From Maratus speciosus (Eukaryota; Arthropoda; Arachnida; Araneae; Salticidae), in assembly GCA_963932465.1 (NCBI GenBank), contig OZ010791.1, positions 621,557,800-621,621,799 of the forward strand: a stretch of DNA of 64,000 nucleotides, written 5' to 3'. A model generated the notes under the pieces. It was not told where the DNA came from. It was given only the letters and a program-made list of their open reading frames with translations, and did not search any database. Positions 35,431 through 48,243 of the stretch are shown piece by piece; the first letter of the stretch is position 1, and each line of letters opens with the position of its first letter. The translations under genes were made by a program, and so were the position numbers.

Positions 35431-36484
35431 ACAAGAATGTTACAGTTTTGGGACTAATGTGCAATTTGAAATCTGATACTTTGAAAATAGATCTACGAAA
35501 AATTTTTGAAGACTGTACTGTTGTAACGAAAAGAACAATTCTGGGTGCTTTTCATAGAATTTTCCGATCCCATCGGATTCACGTGTCCTGTCACCTTGGG
35601 GCCAAAGATTCTCCTTCAAGAACGTTGGAAATTGCAAGTTTCGTGGGATGCTGAATTGCCTGAATCTATTGCGAACAAATTTGAAAAATGGCGAAAGGAT
35701 GTCTCTAAATTAAAGGAAATAGAAATCCCTCGTTGTATTATTTCCAATTATGAAACACCAGAAAATCTGTCTTTCCACATGTTCTGTGATGCAAGCAAGA
35801 ATGCCTATTCTACATGTATATTTTTAAGATGTGCGACTGAAAATACAATATCTTGTCAGCTTGTACAGGGTAGGTGCAGAGTTGCTCCAATGAAAACCAT
35901 TTCTATTCCTCGATTGGAACCACTTTCCTGTAATATAGGAGCTAGACTAGCACAGAGTGTGATACACGATCTGCAGTTGAAACATATCCCGAAATTTTTC
36001 TGGTCTGATTCAGCAAATGCTCTATATTGGATCAAGGGAACTGAAAATTGGGCTCCTTTTGTTTTCAATAGAGTTAAAGAAATCCGATCATTGACAGAAC
36101 CTGAAAATTGGTATCACATTCCTGGATCATTAAATGCAGCAGACCTCCCTTCTCGTGGTTGTAATGCAGAAACTTTAGCGAAATCTAAATGGTGGGAGGG
36201 TCCGGGGTGGTTGCGAAGACCGGAAGAAGAATGGCCGAAATCCAGCGTTGTTCCTGATTTCAACATAGTATATTCCGAAAAGAGAAAAACTGTTATTACC
36301 ACAACGAATCATGAAGAATCAACTGAAAAAATTTATAACAGAATTTCGTCATACGACAAAATGATCAGAATTATTGCTTGGATTTCTAGATTTTTTACTA
36401 ACTGTACAGTGGAACGTGCCAACCGGATTGCTGGACTCTTAACTCTAGAAGAAATAAATACAGCTGAAATAGCTTTGTTAAAAA
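35431..36484 (+). pseudogene. pol: BEL/Pao RT C-terminus and RNase H fragment (Pao1)
   Basis: Continues Pao1 after at least two frame changes (open segments at 35424-35654 and 35545-36484). RNase H landmarks of Pao elements are clear: MFCDASKNAYST, ISIPRLEPLSC, FWSDSANALYWI and IPGSLNAADLPSRG, keeping the acidic residues. The reading frame is cut by Helitron HA6 at 36484/36485; the last few codons read past this point are Helitron sequence. Confidence 0.88.
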
Positions 36485-36903
36485 TCTCTCTATTCTAAAA
36501 TAAAGTAACTACCGCTGTCACCGCCGCCGCCGCCGGTTTTGAATTTTTTGTGACCGGAGGTCTTTCTTCGTTAATATTAAACAAAATATTGCAAACAAAA
36601 ATATGAAAATCGGTGGAGTTATAGAGAAATGTTTGATAAATACGCTGATGTAGACAGTTTTCAAATCGAAGAAATATTTAAAGAGATATTTAATGCTAAA
36701 GTTGGACAAAATCGTTCCATTAAAAAAGTTTTTATAGGAGCAAAAACTGTACATCGGAATTTAATCATTTTTAGATTATTTTATGCGTCAGAATTTCCCG
36801 GTGTGCAGACTGCACTCAGTTTATTAATTTGACTCATTTTTTGAGGTTTTATTTCTATTTTAAATTCAAATTTTCAGCATTTCGAGAGATATTTTTTTAC
36901 ACA

Positions 36904-38355
36904 CTAGGGGGCTCGGCCCCCTACGAGCTACGCTCGCCAACCCCCGTCTAGACACCGTAGACTCTAAATGCACGCTAATTTGATCGACTTTAAAAAGATT
37001 TCGAAAGATTGAATTATAATTTAAAAAACAGTGGCGATCTCTCTATAAACGGATTTCCATTCGTTTTCTCTTTGATTGGGCAATTTTAACGCCAAATCCG
37101 TTGCGGTACTACTTGATTATCCCGTTGACCAATTTCGCCAAATTATATAAATCGCCAAACCACTCGCCAAATTATACAAATTGACATAATTTTTATTTTA
37201 AATAACGAAAAAACAAATAAATTAGTACAACATAAATAAAAATACAAATAAAACGTCGAAATAAAAATAACTTGATGACGTAGACACGTGTAACAACATT
37301 TCAAAATAAGCTAATATAAAAGGAATTAAGTAAGCAGAGTCTTTGTCTCCTGGTATTTTTTAACAAAGTGAAAAGAAAGTTCTTTTAAATGAAACATTTT
37401 AAATTAATCGTTTTTAATCTGACGTAATTTTGACCAAACTATTCTTTCTCTTTTTAATATTCACGTAAAAATACTTGTGTTAGAAATTAAATATTATTTG
37501 CGCTTTCCCAACAAAAATAGTTGAAAAGTATCCTCTTAAAATATCAAATAAATGTCTAGCGCAATTTCTAAATTTAAACCGTTTTGCAATATTATTTTGT
37601 GTTCATTTTATGTAATAACTGTAATGTGACGTAAATATGACGTAATTTCTCCTATTTAAGACTTCTAACTCATGTTAATAAATTTATTCCTTTACAAATT
37701 CCTTTCTCTCTTACATTCACGTGTAATTATAGTTTTTATGACGTAATTTTTAATAAGTTCCTGATTTTTGTACATAATTATTTAATTCTAATTCCAAATG
37801 TTTTTTTCTGTTTATAAGAGTCACGTGTAAATAAATTTTTAATTTATTTACACGTATAAATATTTCTTTTTTTTTGAAGCAAACATTATTGTTTCCGCTG
37901 TTTATACAGTTGGCAACAGTTTAAATTAATATCACTTTCTAAAATCTGTTAAAAATATCTCTAGAAATGCTGAAAATCTGAATTTAAAATAGAAATAAAA
38001 CCTCAAAAAATGAGTCAAAATGAAAAAAATTAATGCAATCTGCACTCCGGCAAATTCTAACGCATAAAATGATCTAAAAAAGATTAAATTCCTATGAACA
38101 GTTTTTGCTCCTATAAAACTTTTTAGTGGAACGATTTTGTCCAACTTTAGCATTAAATATCTCTTAAAATAATTCTTCGATCTGAAAACTGTCTGCATCG
38201 GCGTTTTTATCAAACGTTTCTGTATAATACTTTCGATTTTCATATTTTTGTATGCATTATTTTTCTTAATATTAACGAAGAAAGACCTCCGGTCACAAAA
38301 AATTCAAAACCGGCGGCGGTGACAGCGGTAGTTACTTTTTTTTAGAATAGAGAGA
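36904..38355 (-). mobile_element. Helitron family A, copy HA7 (complete)
   Basis: 1,452 bp in minus orientation. CTAG hairpin terminus at 36904, TCTCTC terminus (read here as AGAATAGAGAGA) ending at 38355. Host A at 36903 and T at 38356 agree with A/T-targeted insertion without duplication. It has a short GCC repeat near its 5' end and no coding sequence. Confidence 0.88.
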
Positions 38356-38539
38356 TTTTAGAAAATTGTATTAATTTAAACTGTTGCCAGCTGTATAAAC
38401 AGCGCAAATAATAATATTTGCTTCAAATTAAAAATTTATTTTACACGTGACTATTATAAACAAGGAAATATAAAAAGCAGGAACTCATTGAAAATTATCA
38501 TAAAAACCATATTACACGTGAATTTTAAAAGTGAAAGAA

Positions 38540-39959
38540 TCTCTCTATTGTAAAAAAAAGTAACTACCGCTGTCACCGCCGCCGCCGCCGCCTCCGGTTT
38601 TGAATTTTTTGTGACCGGAGGTCCTTCTTCGTTAATATTGAGAAAAATAATGCATACAAAAATATGAAAATCAGTGGTTTTATACAGAAATGTTTGATAA
38701 ACACGCTGATGCAGACATTTTTCAAATCGAAGAATTATTTTAAGAGATATTTAATGCTAAAGTTGGACAAAATCGTTCCACTAAAAAAGTTTTATAGCAG
38801 CAAAAACTATACATGGCAGTGTAATCATTTTTAGATCATTTTATGCGTTAGAATTTGCCGGAGTGCAGATTGCATTAATTTTTTTTTTGACTTATTTTTT
38901 CAGGTTTTATTTCTATTTTAAATTCAAATTTTCAGCATTTCTAGAGATATTTTTTACAGATTTCAGAAAATTGTACTAATTTAAACTGTTGCCAACTGTA
39001 TAAAAAGCGCAAGCAATAATGTTTGCTTCAAATTAAAAATTTATTTACACGTGACTATTATAAACAGGAAAAAAACTTTCAAATTAGAATTAAATAATTA
39101 TGTATAAAAAGCAGGAACTTATTAAAAATTACGTCATAAAAAGTATACACGTGAATTTTAAAAGAGAAAGGATATTGTAAAATAATAAATTCATTAACAT
39201 GCGTTAGAAGTCTTAGGAGAAATTACGTCATATTTACGTCACATTATAGTTATTACATAAAATGAACACAAAATAATATTGCAAAAAAGTTTAAATTTAG
39301 AAATTGCGCTAGACATTTATTTAATATTTTGAGAGGATATTTTCAACTATTTTTGTTAGGAAAGCGCAAATAATATTTCATTGCTAACAAAAGTACTTTC
39401 ACGCGATTATTTAAAAGAGAAAGAATAGCTTGGAAAAAATTACGTCAGATTAAAAACGATTAATTTAAAATGTCTCATTTAAAAGAACTTTCTTTTCGCT
39501 TTGTTAAAAAATACCAGGAGACAAAGACTCTGTTTACTTAATTCCTTTTATATTAGCTTATTTTGAAATGTTGTTACACGTGTCTACGTCATCAAGTTAT
39601 TTTTATTTCGACGTTTTATTTGTATTTTTATTAATGTTGTACGAATTTATTTGTTCTTTCGTTATTTAAAATAAAAATTATGTCAATTTGTATAATTTGG
39701 CGAGTGGTTTGGCGATTTATATAATTTGGCGAAATTGGTCGACGGGATAATCCAGTAGTACCGCAGCGGATTTGGCGTTAAAATTCCCCAATCAAAGAGA
39801 AATAAATAGAAATTCGTTTATAGGGAGATCGCCACTGTTTTTTAAATTATAATTCAATCTTTCGAAATCTTTAAGCCGATCAAATTAGCGTGCATTTAGA
39901 GCCTGCGGTGTCTGGACGGGGATTGGCGAGCGTAGCTCGTAGGGGGCCGAGCCCCCTAG
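38540..39959 (+). mobile_element. Helitron family A, copy HA8 (complete)
   Basis: 1,420 bp from TCTCTCTATTGTAAAA to GGGGGCCGAGCCCCCTAG. The host HA6 sequence rejoins as GTGAAAGAA|TGTTGTAAAAT, matching the intact sequence of other copies (GAAAGGATATTGTAAAAT). This again shows insertion between A and T with no target duplication. Confidence 0.88.
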
Positions 39960-40611
39960 TGTTGTAAAATAATAAATTCATTAACATGCGTTAGAAGTCT
40001 TAAATAGGAGAAATTACGTCACATTTACGTCACATTACACATTACGTAAAATGAACAAAAAATAATATTGAAAAACAGTTTAAATTTAAAAATTGCGCGA
40101 GACATTTATGTAATATTTTAAGATGATATTTTCAACTATTTTTATTAGGATAGCGCAAATAATATTTCATTTCTAACAAAATTGTTTTCACGTGAATAGT
40201 AAAAGGAGAAAGAAAAGTTTAGTGAAAATTACGTCAGATTAAAAACGATACATTTAAAGTGTCATTTAAAAAAAACTTTCTTTTCGCTTTGCTAAAAAAT
40301 ACCGGGAGGCAAAGACTCTGTTTATTTAATTCATTTTTTATTAGCTTATTTTAAAATGTCAACTGATTTTATGTAATCAAAGACGGAAACAGCCATTGTA
40401 TCATTTAACAGCCGCTGATTTGGCTTTAAAATTCCCCAATCAAAGAGAAATGAATAGAAATCCGTGTATAGGGAGATCGCGCTTTGTTTTTAAACTTATA
40501 ATTCAATCTTCCGAAATATTTTTTAAGCCGATCAAATTAGCGTGCTTTTAGAGTCTGCGGTGTCTGAACGGGGGTTGACGAGCGTAGCTCGTAGGGGGCA
40601 GCGCCCCCTAG

Positions 40612-42182
40612 TAGTACAAAAAGAATCATTTTTAGGAACTGAAGATAAACGCTTAAAATCATTTCAGTGTTATGTAGACTCGAATGGACTACTTAAAGTG
40701 AAAATTCGTATTCTGATGAGAGAAGATAAATGAAATTTCCGATTTCCGATACTGTTACCCAGTAGCCATCCAGTTGTGGAAATACTTATTCAGACAAGAC
40801 ATCATAGTTTAAATCATGCTAGTACCCAGATATTGATGAGTAATTTAAGAGAAGACTTTTGGATTTTGAAATGCAGGAAGACTGTTAGAAAGGTAGGTAA
40901 AAACTGTGTACGTTGTAAAAGATTTAATTAAAGACCTAAACCGATTATAGAAGAACCACTTCCGGAAGATCCTATAAAAGAAGCTGCAGTATTCGAAGTT
41001 GTAGGAACTGACTACGCCGGTCCTTTACTTCTTCGAGGAGGTCAGAAAGCATCTTGGATAGTTATTTTCACATGCGCTGCCTACAGAGCCATACATTTAG
41101 AGATAGCAACATCTTTATCGACTGACAACTTTTTGCAAGCTTTTAGAAGATTTATAGCCGGAAGAGGTAGACCTGCAATAGTATATAGTGACAATGGGAA
41201 AAATTTTACGGGTGCTGAAAATTTGCTTAAGAAAATCGATTGGGATGTCGTTTCTCAGTATAGCAAAGCTAAGAAGATCACTTGGAAATGTAATCCTCCA
41301 TCTGCACTGTGGTGGGGTGGATGGTGGGAACGTTTGATAGGCATAATCAAAGGGATCCTTCGAAAAGTTTTAGGACGAAGCTCTTTGAACTTAGAAGAAA
41401 TGCAAACTGTTATTTGCGATACTGAAAGTATTGTTAATCAGCGGACTTTGATCTATGTTTCAGAGGAAATTGATGATTTAATACCACTTACTCCTTCTAT
41501 GTTTTTACAAGACATTAAAGAATCAGCTGTTCCTGATCTTGACATTTTGGATTCATCGTCTATTAGTAAGAGACATGCCTATATAATGCGACTAAAACAA
41601 GATTTGAGGAAAAGATTCCGCACTGAATATTTAGGATATTTAAGGCAATCCTCGAAATTTGACAAAAATCAGAGACCTGTTCAGATTGGTGATGTTGTTC
41701 TAGTGTTTAGGGAGAATGTTAAGAAACTTGAATGGCCACTTGCCAAAGTTATTGAACTTTATCCTTCTAAAGATTGTAATGTACGATTAGTAAAGGTAAA
41801 AATGAAAGGTGGAGAATTTTTACGTCCTGTCCTCAGATTGATACCTCTAGAAGTAACTCATGAAAGAGGTACTGAACTGCATTCTATAGCTCAAAACTCA
41901 ATATCTTCCGAACAGACTGTTCAACCGAATGGTAAAGAGTGTCCTTTAGATCCTACTTCTACTAAACCGATGATAAAGCTGACTGATAAAAACTGTTCTT
42001 CAGACCCTGCGACGAGTAAGCCGATGACCCAACATTCTGTTAAAGACTGCTTTTTAGATACTGAATCTACTAAACCTATTTTCCAAAAAGGTGTTGGTGA
42101 CTCTCCTGTGGTGACTGTACCTGAAAAACGATCCATATATGGTCGTGTATATAAACCCAAAGTAAAGTTTGAGTTTCATTGA
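40612..42182 (+). pseudogene. pol: BEL/Pao integrase fragment (Pao1)
   Basis: Integrase region of Pao1 resuming after HA6. The HHCC zinc-binding module is visible at about 40790-40930 (HHSLNHAST ... CVRCKRF). The catalytic core follows: Asp in GTDYAGPLL, Asp in YSDNGKNF and Glu in DTESIVNQRT, giving a D,D,E triad. The zinc module and the start of the core contain in-frame stops (near 40731 and 40929). From 41133 the frame is open to the stop at 42180. The C-terminal tail (about 41920-42130) has three diverged repeats around TKPM. Confidence 0.88.
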
Positions 42183-42193
42183 ATTCGAAACTC

Positions 42194-42206
42194 AAAGGTG
42201 GGAGTG
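42194..42206 (+). other. Polypurine tract of Pao1
   Basis: AAAGGTGGGAGTG lies immediately before a TG that begins LTR-like sequence, 12 bp after the integrase stop. This is the expected place for the plus-strand primer of an LTR element. Confidence 0.6.
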
Positions 42207-42469
42207 TGTTGCGTTTTATCGCTGCTCCCATGGTCTTAATTTAATCGTTCTTATTTTGCGCTTCGCGCAGACGATACTTTTTTGTTAACAAATGAATGTT
42301 GTTGTTTTTTTTAGAACTTTATGAACTGAACTGTAGCTACGAAATTTTATGATGTAAGATTTATTGAAACGAAAGTATGTTCGCGAAAAGTTATGTGTTT
42401 ATGTGTTTCTGATGTTAAAATATATTGTTGTTATGTCTACAATTTGTCTCTGCCATTACTCCTTACACA
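42207..42469 (+). repeat. Probable 3' LTR of Pao1
   Basis: Begins TGTTGCGTTTTATCG straight after the purine tract and probably ends CA at about 42467-42469 (CCTTACACA). The 5' LTR is not in the window, so the right boundary is inferred and not confirmed by comparison. Confidence 0.5.
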
Positions 42470-43551
42470 GAATGAACTTTTATTCCGAAGAAATTTAAAT
42501 TAGACTTTTATCTCCCGATAAGATGAACTTAGGTAAGCCTAATCCATTTGCATGATTAAATAGTTATATTTTTAACTGTGAAATGAATAATGATAATTAA
42601 ATATCAGTATAATAATATTGAACATAAAATTTTATAAACAGGGACTAGAATCAATATTACTATTAGCTAACAAATTTATTAGGAATTGAAGTCTTACAGT
42701 ATTTTTTAATAAGAAATTGAAGGTTATAGATTTTTTGTTAATATATATATTTCCCCATACCATGTGATAAAATAGGTAATTGACAATATGTTTTAAAATA
42801 GCATTATTAGTACTAATTTGCATGTTTTTTGTGAAATAGTTCTTCAAATTTTGTGAGTGAAGTTGTTTTGCACATTCCATGTCACTATTTTACCAATTCA
42901 ATTAATAATCTTCTTGCAGATTAAGTTCGAATGAAAAATGGGCTGTTTTTATAACTATTTTATCCCACCTGGCCCTAGCCAGATAAAATAAAATTTATTA
43001 CTTCATAATTCTTTTTATAATGCAATGCTATATCATTCTTTTAAAAATAAAAACACGTCATTCTGACGGGCTATCTTCTACTATTTAATGTTTTTATACT
43101 ATGATATCTATTGTGCTCCTCGGCCTAAGATCCCCATAGCACTTAGTATTTTCTTGGACCTGTCATTTGTAGCATTTAAAACACATAATCAATTCCCTAT
43201 TAACGTAATCCGCATTTTAACTTCGTGAATATTTCTTCTTCAGCCAACCCGTCATTTGGCTTTGATTCAGTTCGTCTAATGACATTTTAAACTTGACGTG
43301 GCCCTTTTTTACGTTGAAAAATAGCAGATGAACGTGCGACAAGGTTTCAATTAATGATACCTGCTGGTAAAGTTTTATTTAATGGAATATGCAGGATGCA
43401 TGCTTAAGGCTCAAACAGCTGTAGTGAAATGAGTTAGATATAGCCATGAATAGGGTGTTTAGGCATAGTAAAACGGCTAAACGCTACATAATGAAGCACT
43501 GGCGCATCATAGAGACCCTAACAGTAAATTTTGGATTGAGAGTTCCTATGT
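42470..43551. other. Unassigned stretch
   Basis: AT-rich sequence with no coding frame, RNA gene or bounded repeat that I recognise. It ends at the A8 run that begins R-4. Confidence 0.4.
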
Positions 43552-44806
43552 AAAAAAAATCCCTGCCAGCCCGGCCTACAGGTGGAGGTAGATTTCGAAG
43601 TTAAGTATATTAATTGCACCAACAAAAACTAAATCATGAGTAGATATAAATCCACTTTAACAGTTTTATCTGACCGCTTTTGACGAGTTTTTATTTCATT
43701 TTCATATAATAGCTGATTTTATCAGAATCATGTTAAGGCGGTATTAAAAAAAGCACTTTTCCATGCTCAACAATTCGAAATTTTCTGGCACATTTTCAGA
43801 TTAATTTTTAATAGAAAAAATACGAAACTTGCTGACGTGATTTTTGAAAAGATTTATAAGTGACATGCGTTTTTATTTTTCTTTCAATTAATTAAAACTT
43901 GATTAATAAGCAATTATTTTCTCAGTAGGGCAATATTTTTCGTTTCTAACACAATCGCTTCGGGATATTCTGTTCAAAATGCCAACTTTGACATCATTTT
44001 TTGAAATATATTCTGCCTCTATCAAAAAATAAATCATTGCGGTACATTATATAGTTTCTGAAGAAGAGAATCTATCAATTGGACGCGTTTGAGAGCAAAA
44101 ATTAATTTAAAAATGAGTAAGAAAATAAGCAGTTTGGATTTGAAAACATTCTTAATAAAATGATTTTTTTCTTCAACCGCTATGTATTTTTAATTTGTTT
44201 TTGTTGTAAGAATTGGTCCTATCAAAAACTTGTCTATATAAATGTTCAAGACAATATTAAGAAGATACATGATAAATTCATGGGGATTTTATATCTTGTG
44301 AATTGACGGAGTTATGGAAATTTTTCTTCTTTACCCCCCTTTTTTTGTTTTCGTTTTTAATTTTTTTGAGAGTACGAATTGGTCCTATCAAAAACTTGTG
44401 AATATAAAAGTTGTAGATAATATTAAGGAGATGTATAATAAAATTAATTGGATTTGATATCTTGAGAATTGACAAAGTTATGAATTTTTTTTCTCCCAAA
44501 AACCCTATCTTTTGCGCCCCTTTAGCCCATTTTTAACTTTATCAAAAATCTGTGATACATAAATTTTGGCCCTATTTTTAGAAGTAATAAAAACTTTAAA
44601 CTGATTTGATATGCACAAAAATTAAGAAGTTATGGGGGTTTTTCGGTTTTCACAAAACTCCTCCCTATTTCCATCCCCTTGGTCCGATTTTGCCCATTAA
44701 CGAACTTGACCGAGATTTTATGCCCCTTGATTTTATATATCAGTTTGGAAGAGATTTGTGCAGAATTGTGTGAAGTTATCGTGTCCAGAAGAAAGTGATA
44801 TATATA

Positions 44807-46068
44807 CGAGGGTCACTCTGAAATTTTTGAGATACAACTAGGTTTTTAAAATTATACTTACCAAATTTTAGGTGTGTTCAAAGTAGTCTCCTCCAGCATC
44901 AATGCACTTTGTAGACGAATTTTCCACAGATTAAATGCCTCAAGCCATTCATTTCTTGGAATAGATAAAAAAATGCATTTATAGTCACATCAATCTCTTC
45001 TTCTGAATGAAAACGACGTCCACGTAAGTTCTTTTTTAGATTAAAGAATAACCAAAAGTCACACATGGCTAGATCAGGTGAATACGGCAGATGTTCTATC
45101 ACTTTAATTTGTTTTTGTTTAAGAAACTAAACTGTTAATCCGGCTGTATGTGAAGATCCATTTTCATGGTGAAGCATTAGTCCCCTAACATTCACTTCTT
45201 GTAGAATTTTTGGAAGACATTTAGTGGTATACCAGTTTGCTGTTACTGTCTTCTATCCTTCCAACTTGATGGATTTGACCAATCCCGTACTTCTGAAGAT
45301 AACGGCATACATCACTTTTTTCAGAGCGCGTTGTCTTTTCACCATTGTCGGCGTGGGATCATCTTCAAAGACCCATACTTTGCTTTCTTGACGTGTTGGA
45401 ATGTCAAAAAACGATATGTACGTTTCATAACCCGTTACAATTTTAGAAATGATGCGGTGGCCACCATCATTTAGCAATTTAAGAGTTTCTTTACTGATTC
45501 TGACACGCTCCTCTTTTTGGCGCTCAGTTAGATTATGGGGAACCCAACGGTAAACTACTTTTTTCATATGCAATTCTTCATGAATAATTTTGTGTATGGC
45601 TGCGGATCCAATGTTAAGTTCCTTCTGTATCATTTGATAAATACAGCGATGATCATCCATTAACATTTTTATTATGGCAGACACATTATCCGGGATTACT
45701 GCCGACGGCGGCCTTCCTGTGTGTTCTTCAACCTGAAGAAAATTGCGACCTCTGCTAAATTCTTTAAACCATCTTAATACAGTAGCACGAGCTGGAGATT
45801 CACCACCAAATGTTAATTTCAACCGTTGAACGCATTCTTCTTGATTTAATCCTGCTTTAAAATCGTAGAAAATCATAGCGCGAATATGTTCTCGCGTCAA
45901 CTCCATTTTCTCTTCTGTTTAAAATTTATTCTATGCTAAACAAGTTGAAGTAAATCAGTAAAAAATCATCTGCTGTGTTAAAATACTTTGTATTTTAAAA
46001 TTAAACCATTATTTTTATATTGTAAATTCTCGTCTGCGTGTATCTCAATAATTTCAGAGTAACCCTCG
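44807..46068 (-). mobile_element. mariner transposon (dead copy)
   Basis: 1,262 bp, typical mariner size. The termini CGAGGGTCACTCTGAAATTT and the inverted right end (CGAGGGTTACTCTGAAATTA) form ~29-bp terminal inverted repeats. It is inserted in TA-repeat sequence of R-4, with TA at both edges as mariner requires. It encodes one transposase on the minus strand, now disrupted. Confidence 0.93.
44858..45906 (-). pseudogene. mariner transposase pseudogene
   Basis: About 349 codons, the usual mariner length. The N-terminus starts MELTREHIRAMIFYDF and has the helix-turn-helix DNA-binding region, then WVPHNLTERQ and the catalytic domain. Defects: a TAG stop after KSIKLEG (about 45250), a second TAG after AGLTV (about 45127), and a frameshift near the C-terminus (after NAFF, about 44960). 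Of the D,D34D triad, the first Asp is Tyr (TGYET, normally TGDET) and the second is Glu (HHEN, normally HHDN). The third, in YSPDLAMCDFWLF, remains. It cannot encode an active enzyme. Confidence 0.92.
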
Positions 46069-46559
46069 TATATATATATATATAGTAATAGAATATATTG
46101 AAAGCGTTTTATTAACATTTAATTTATTTAAATTTTTTTTAAATAATGATATATAGTATGGTATTTTTATGTTAGGATTTGTGTAGTAATGCAGTTGATA
46201 TGTTTTTATTTCTTTAGCTTCTATTAGGTTCTTCTTTTTGTGACATTTGAATAATAATAATAGTTTTAAAATAAAATAATAGATGGCAGCACCAAAAAAA
46301 AATTGTCTTTTTAAAACTTCTATTAAAGTAATAATTTTAATTTTTTACACCATGTGGTATTGAACGCTGAATTTGGCAATATTGTAAAATTGATATTAAA
46401 CAATTAAAAATTGTTTTTAGGTATTTTAAATAATGAAATTATTTTCTATTTATAATTGTATTTATCACGGTATTTCAAAATGAATTAACTGAATCCATAG
46501 GTTTTAATTTCGTTGTTAACTTAACTGTTTTATTCACCTTAATCTTATCATGCTTGTGG

Positions 46560-48243
46560 GTGGGCACCCCTCCGGGTGGTTCCGACCCGACCCCTTGAGT
46601 GGGGTAGGTGACCGGAAGCCCGACCGAGTTCGTTGTGTACGAATGCGAGGGGGCCGGATGGGGACGAATCGCCACCTCCTTGAGAGACCTGCGGTCGACA
46701 GGCCAAGGGTATGGTGGCCACGGGTAACGGAGGTCGTGCAAGGGTGGACACGGTTTTTGATGTTGACGTGCATCCACCCCCGGCACCTAGGTTCTCTGGG
46801 CAAGCCGGATAGCGACGCTAAATAGGTCGATCCCGGTGCCGGTCTAAGGGCCGGATGGTGTCGCCGGGCAAAGACTAGCTAAGGCGATAGGACCCCATCT
46901 ACCTTTTGACTAAGAGGGAGCCAGAGGTGTGAAGGAGGGCTTTGTAATGGAAAGTCCTTGGGGCTCGCTAGTGACGATGGGGCTCGCGGGAACGCCATGC
47001 AGGGACTCCCGGAGCAACCGAAGAGCGAGGGTTTCGGACAGCGCCCAGGTTACTTTTTGACTCGGGTGCTCATCCCTCCAAGGACCGCAGCTGAAGCAGT
47101 TGTGAGCCGACCCTAAGGTGGGTAGGGTTTGGCGGTGCCGCCGTCGACCAAGCAGCGGTCGCGTGGGGAGGCCAGTATGGCTCTGGATGCTTCATGTCGT
47201 GTCGTGACCCTTGGGAGGGGTCGGCCGGCAGGTCCACCATCGAACACTGTCCCCTCGGGGAAACGGGCCGGAGGCTCGCCGGTAACGCGGCGGCTCATCG
47301 TGCCTCGGAGGAATTCTTGGTCCGATCTAGGTCCTTCGTGTCTATGTGATACTGGGTTTGCCTCGCCCAGTGATGAGGACCTAGAGGTGTCTTCACCTAA
47401 TTTTCGAACGCACTAACAAAGGTAGCGGTCGGTCACTGCACGGGTCAGGGGTATTCGGGCCTGGTTACCCTCGACGACCGTGAGGTAAGGTAGTGGTGGG
47501 CGGGTTTCTGTCGGGCTCCGCTGGCTTCTCCGTCTTCGGGCGGGGGCGGGCGGGACTCCGTCCCATCCAACCCCCTAGCGAGGCGGAGTCTATTCCGTCT
47601 AGGTGGAGCTTTCCGTGCCCTCCTGGGGTCGCTAACTGCACCTAGTCTGGGCTTTCTGGTTCCCGGCGTGATCCGCGAGGGGTTCCGTCGGTTGAGCCGG
47701 GAATTCTGGGCGAAAAGCCCGGAGCTGGGTCGCTTTACGGCCTGAAGGACTTTCCCCGTCCTCCCGGGTCTTCAAGCTAGGGGCCTCTAAATAACTTTCT
47801 TATCGGCTGGCCCGCATAAATGTCTTTTCCGGAAAATGGTATTTGATCTTGTGGGTCTTCCGTAAAGCAACTCCGGTTCGGGAAGCCTCGGTTCAGTTTC
47901 GTGGGCCCAGCGTCTTTATAGGCGTCTGGTTCCTGCGGGCTTGCGGGGTCTACCGGATCGGGTAACCAAGTTTAGGGACCACTTGGTTTTTCTAGCTGGG
48001 TGGTGAGGATTGTCGCATGCGGCCATTCGTCTCTTGCTTGGGAGCAGCCGTCGTTGCGTGCGCTGGGCAGCGCGTCGGCCTGGCTGGAGTTTGCGTGGGG
48101 TTCCGCTCTGCCGGGGCTCGTCTGGCGGCGACCTTCGGGACGCGCCGCGGGGCTTGTCTCGCGGGTAGTTCCCTGCGTGGACATATGGGCTTGATAAGAG
48201 CCTGGGACCGGAGGACAGTCCCCTTTTTGGGGGGCACGCACCG
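46560..48243. mobile_element. GC-rich 1.68-kb retroposon-like insertion of unknown class
   Basis: A block with strikingly high GC content in AT-rich DNA, flanked by a perfect 17-bp direct repeat, TCTTATCATGCTTGTGG (46543-46559 and 48244-48260). Such a TSD suggests target-primed reverse transcription. There is no poly(A) or microsatellite tail, no terminal inverted repeat and no long reading frame; several short overlapping open frames reflect GC content only. It contains many short hairpins (for example GACCCCTTGAGTGGGGT and GGACAGTCCCC). It could be a non-autonomous derivative or 5' region of a non-LTR retrotransposon, or a retroposed structured RNA. I do not recognise it as rRNA. Confidence 0.6.

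Larger units (their letters stand above)
36485..40611 (+). mobile_element. Helitron family A, copy HA6 (host of HA7 and HA8)
   Basis: Starts TCTCTCTATTCTAAAA after A in Pao1 and ends with a diverged hairpin GGGGGCAGCGCCCCCTAG at 40611, followed by T. Own segments are 36485-36903, 38356-38539 and 39960-40611 (about 1,255 bp). It is the most diverged complete copy, which fits its position as host. It splits the Pao1 coding region. Confidence 0.88.
34695..42469 (+). mobile_element. BEL/Pao LTR retrotransposon, degenerate copy (Pao1)
   Basis: Reverse transcriptase, RNase H, integrase, a purine tract and a 3' LTR-like end are present in that order. Gag, protease and the 5' LTR are missing, because the copy begins abruptly near 34695 after an unusual GC-rich C/G-run patch (34610-34690). 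It is interrupted by Helitron HA6 (36485-40611) between the RNase H and integrase regions. Removing HA6 leaves about 3.6 kb. Frameshifts and stops make it non-functional. It is diverged from Pao2. Confidence 0.9.

Noticed and set aside
40542..40733. Separate small gene
   Set aside because: It spans the HA6/Pao1 junction: the first part is Helitron 3' end and the second is Pao1 pol sequence.
46560..48243. Ribosomal RNA gene fragment or bacterial contamination
   Set aside because: GC content suggested it, but I see no familiar rRNA core motifs and no long bacterial-type ORFs. The clean 17-bp TSD and flanking R sequence show an insertion into this genome.
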